Assembly: GCA_029939965.1 (NCBI GenBank)
Contig: JAOZRY010000134.1
Coordinates: 1-7,432 of the forward strand
Reading direction: 5' to 3'
Source: Bacteroidales bacterium
GTDB taxonomy: Bacteria > Bacteroidota > Bacteroidia > Bacteroidales > 4484-276
DNA length: 7,432 nucleotides
Below, piece after piece: positions 6,682 through 7,432 of the stretch (positions are counted from its first letter, which is position 1; each line of letters opens with the position of its first letter). A program made the position numbers and the translations under genes. The notes under the pieces were generated by a model. The model did no database searches and was not told where the DNA came from. It saw only the letters and a list, made by a program, of their open reading frames with translations.

Positions 6682-7029
6682 TTACAAAATGTAGTTGTAC
6701 TTCCCGCTCCCGGCCGGTGTTTTGGGTATTGCTGCCGGGGCGGCAAGGTATGACGAACCTGTTTTTACCCAAAACAAAATGTACTTGTTGGTGCAAAAAG
6801 GTTGATATTTGTGGGTATTAAAATCATTTTTGAGCAAGCGCAATGAGGTAAAAAAGGAAACTGGTATGAGTTGGTAAAAGCTATCATAACCTGTACAGCT
6901 AATTAAACAGTGAATTAACGAACTGTAAAGGAAGCAGAGAATGAAACTTGGGGGGGGGGGGGGCTTAGAGTCAATAACCTGGGCTAACCACTTTAAAATA
7001 TTTGTTTGTATTTTCAGCTTTCGGGTCAT
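6682..7029 (-). CDS. Doubtful small reading frame containing a C14 tract
   Basis: From an ATG at 7029 the minus strand stays open for 115 codons to a TAA at 6682. It reads through 14 consecutive C as a run of prolines after about residue 22. The last 45 or so codons (THKYQPF, KYILFWVKTGSSYLAAPAA, KYNYIL) look somewhat protein-like, while the middle is rich in Leu, Cys, Ser and Phe like a chance frame. A perfect minus-strand TAnnTTTG (TATTTTTG, 7058-7051) lies just upstream of the ATG. I recognise no family. Removing one or two C would end the protein within about 16-20 codons. It may be a chance frame, a decayed gene or a lineage repeat. Confidence 0.2.
   Translation of the reverse strand: MTRKLKIQTNILKWLAQVIDSKPPPPPSFILCFLYSSLIHCLISCTGYDSFYQLIPVSFFTSLRLLKNDFNTHKYQPFCTNKYILFWVKTGSSYLAAPAAIPKTPAGSGKYNYIL
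6950..6963. repeat. Homopolymeric G14 tract
   Basis: Fourteen consecutive G on the plus strand stand out in otherwise AT-rich DNA. Such runs are prone to polymerase slippage in cells and to length errors in sequencing, so the true length may differ. On the minus strand the tract lies inside the doubtful frame at 6682-7029, where length changes would shift the frame. Confidence 0.85.
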
Positions 7030-7290
7030 GAATATTTTTTTTATACGGAACAAAAATAGTAATTATTTTGTAAATTGGGTTTGTCCATAATGTCCGATTT
7101 CTTCGTTACGCTTGTCGTTACACTTAGTCATTTACAAAAGTAAACTCCTGACTTTAAAGACTTCACAAGCCTCGAACCCGAACATTCTGAGCCAAACACC
7201 GACTTTATGAACAGACACTACTTAGGCTCTTAAAAAGCCACTAACGCTAACATGTTAACGATGTCAATTTCCCGCTTTGCGGTTTCAATA

Positions 7291-7318
7291 ATAAATCATA
7301 AATCGTAAATCATAAATT
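7291..7318. repeat. Four tandem heptanucleotide repeats
   Basis: The copies are ATAAATC (7291-7297), ATAAATC (7298-7304), GTAAATC (7305-7311) and ATAAATT (7312-7318). They are intergenic and lie just after a small CCGC-TTT-GCGG hairpin (7272-7282). Short AT-rich arrays of this kind occur in Bacteroidota intergenic DNA. No function can be read from it. Confidence 0.75.
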
Positions 7319-7337
7319 GAATTAGTATCTTATTTCT

Positions 7338-7366
7338 AATATTCTTGTTGTTTTTGGCAAGATATT
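7338..7366. repeat. Small hairpin near the right edge
   Basis: AATAT-T-CTTG (7338-7347) pairs with CAAGATATT (7358-7366), giving nine base pairs with one bulged T and a 10-nt T/G-rich loop. No gene is visible to the right within the window, so its relation to a downstream gene cannot be judged. Confidence 0.35.
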
Positions 7367-7432
7367 ACATGACTTGATAAAGATTGCGAAAGGATTGACA
7401 TCCAAACTCATTCAATCTCGTTGCCTCGTAGT

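Larger units (their letters stand above)
7064..7432. other. Intergenic stretch without a supported gene
   Basis: No frame of useful length is open here. A 22-codon minus-strand ORF (7131-7063) and a plus-strand open stretch of about 28 codons ending near 7232 have readable composition but no start context or family. The near-palindrome around TAACATGTTA (7248-7257), the CCGC/GCGG hairpin, the heptamer array and the hairpin at 7338-7366 are the only structured elements. It may contain remnants of a mobile or repeated element, but no transposase or inverted termini can be shown. Confidence 0.5.

Noticed and set aside
6685..6693. Minus-strand TACATTTTG considered as promoter of the peptide gene
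   Set aside because: It deviates from TAnnTTTG in spacing or last base and has no -33 TTTG partner.

Overview
The window looks like chromosomal DNA of an AT-rich member of the Bacteroidota. The evidence is a GLPGLI-family protein beside a carboxypeptidase-regulatory/plug/barrel outer-membrane protein, a LamG-plus-LruC lipoprotein, the near absence of Shine-Dalgarno sequences, and one perfect TAnnTTTG -7 box. A marine or sediment Bacteroidales/Marinilabiliales-like host is a guess from general style, not something the sequence proves.

Layout. Positions 1-603 hold no convincing gene. They carry two large imperfect palindromes (64-143 and 291-395) and a promoter-like element (about 440-469). 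A plus-strand gene at 604-2478 encodes a 624-residue surface lipoprotein: lipobox, LamG-like lectin fold, Asp-rich calcium-binding linker, C-terminal LruC domain. It converges on a minus-strand cluster across a 173-base gap. In transcription order the cluster is a 66-residue secreted Cys-containing acidic peptide (6549-6349), a structured 213-base gap, a GLPGLI-family exported protein (6135-5317), and after 25 bases a large outer-membrane barrel protein (5291-2652). Positions 6550-7432 are mostly non-coding. They include a leader hairpin for the peptide gene, a 14-base G run inside a doubtful reading frame, four heptanucleotide tandem repeats and a small terminal hairpin.

How the genes may work together. 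GLPGLI proteins are exported Bacteroidota proteins of unknown function that commonly sit beside this type of barrel protein. Here the pair is preceded by a small secreted peptide with four cysteines and no lysine or arginine in its predicted mature part. The intercistronic region can fold into mutually exclusive hairpins, as expected where a peptide and its envelope machinery are made in different amounts from one transcript. The best candidate for an undescribed system is therefore a peptide-GLPGLI-barrel cassette. The functional link is inference. The LruC lipoprotein is on the opposite strand and may be unrelated.
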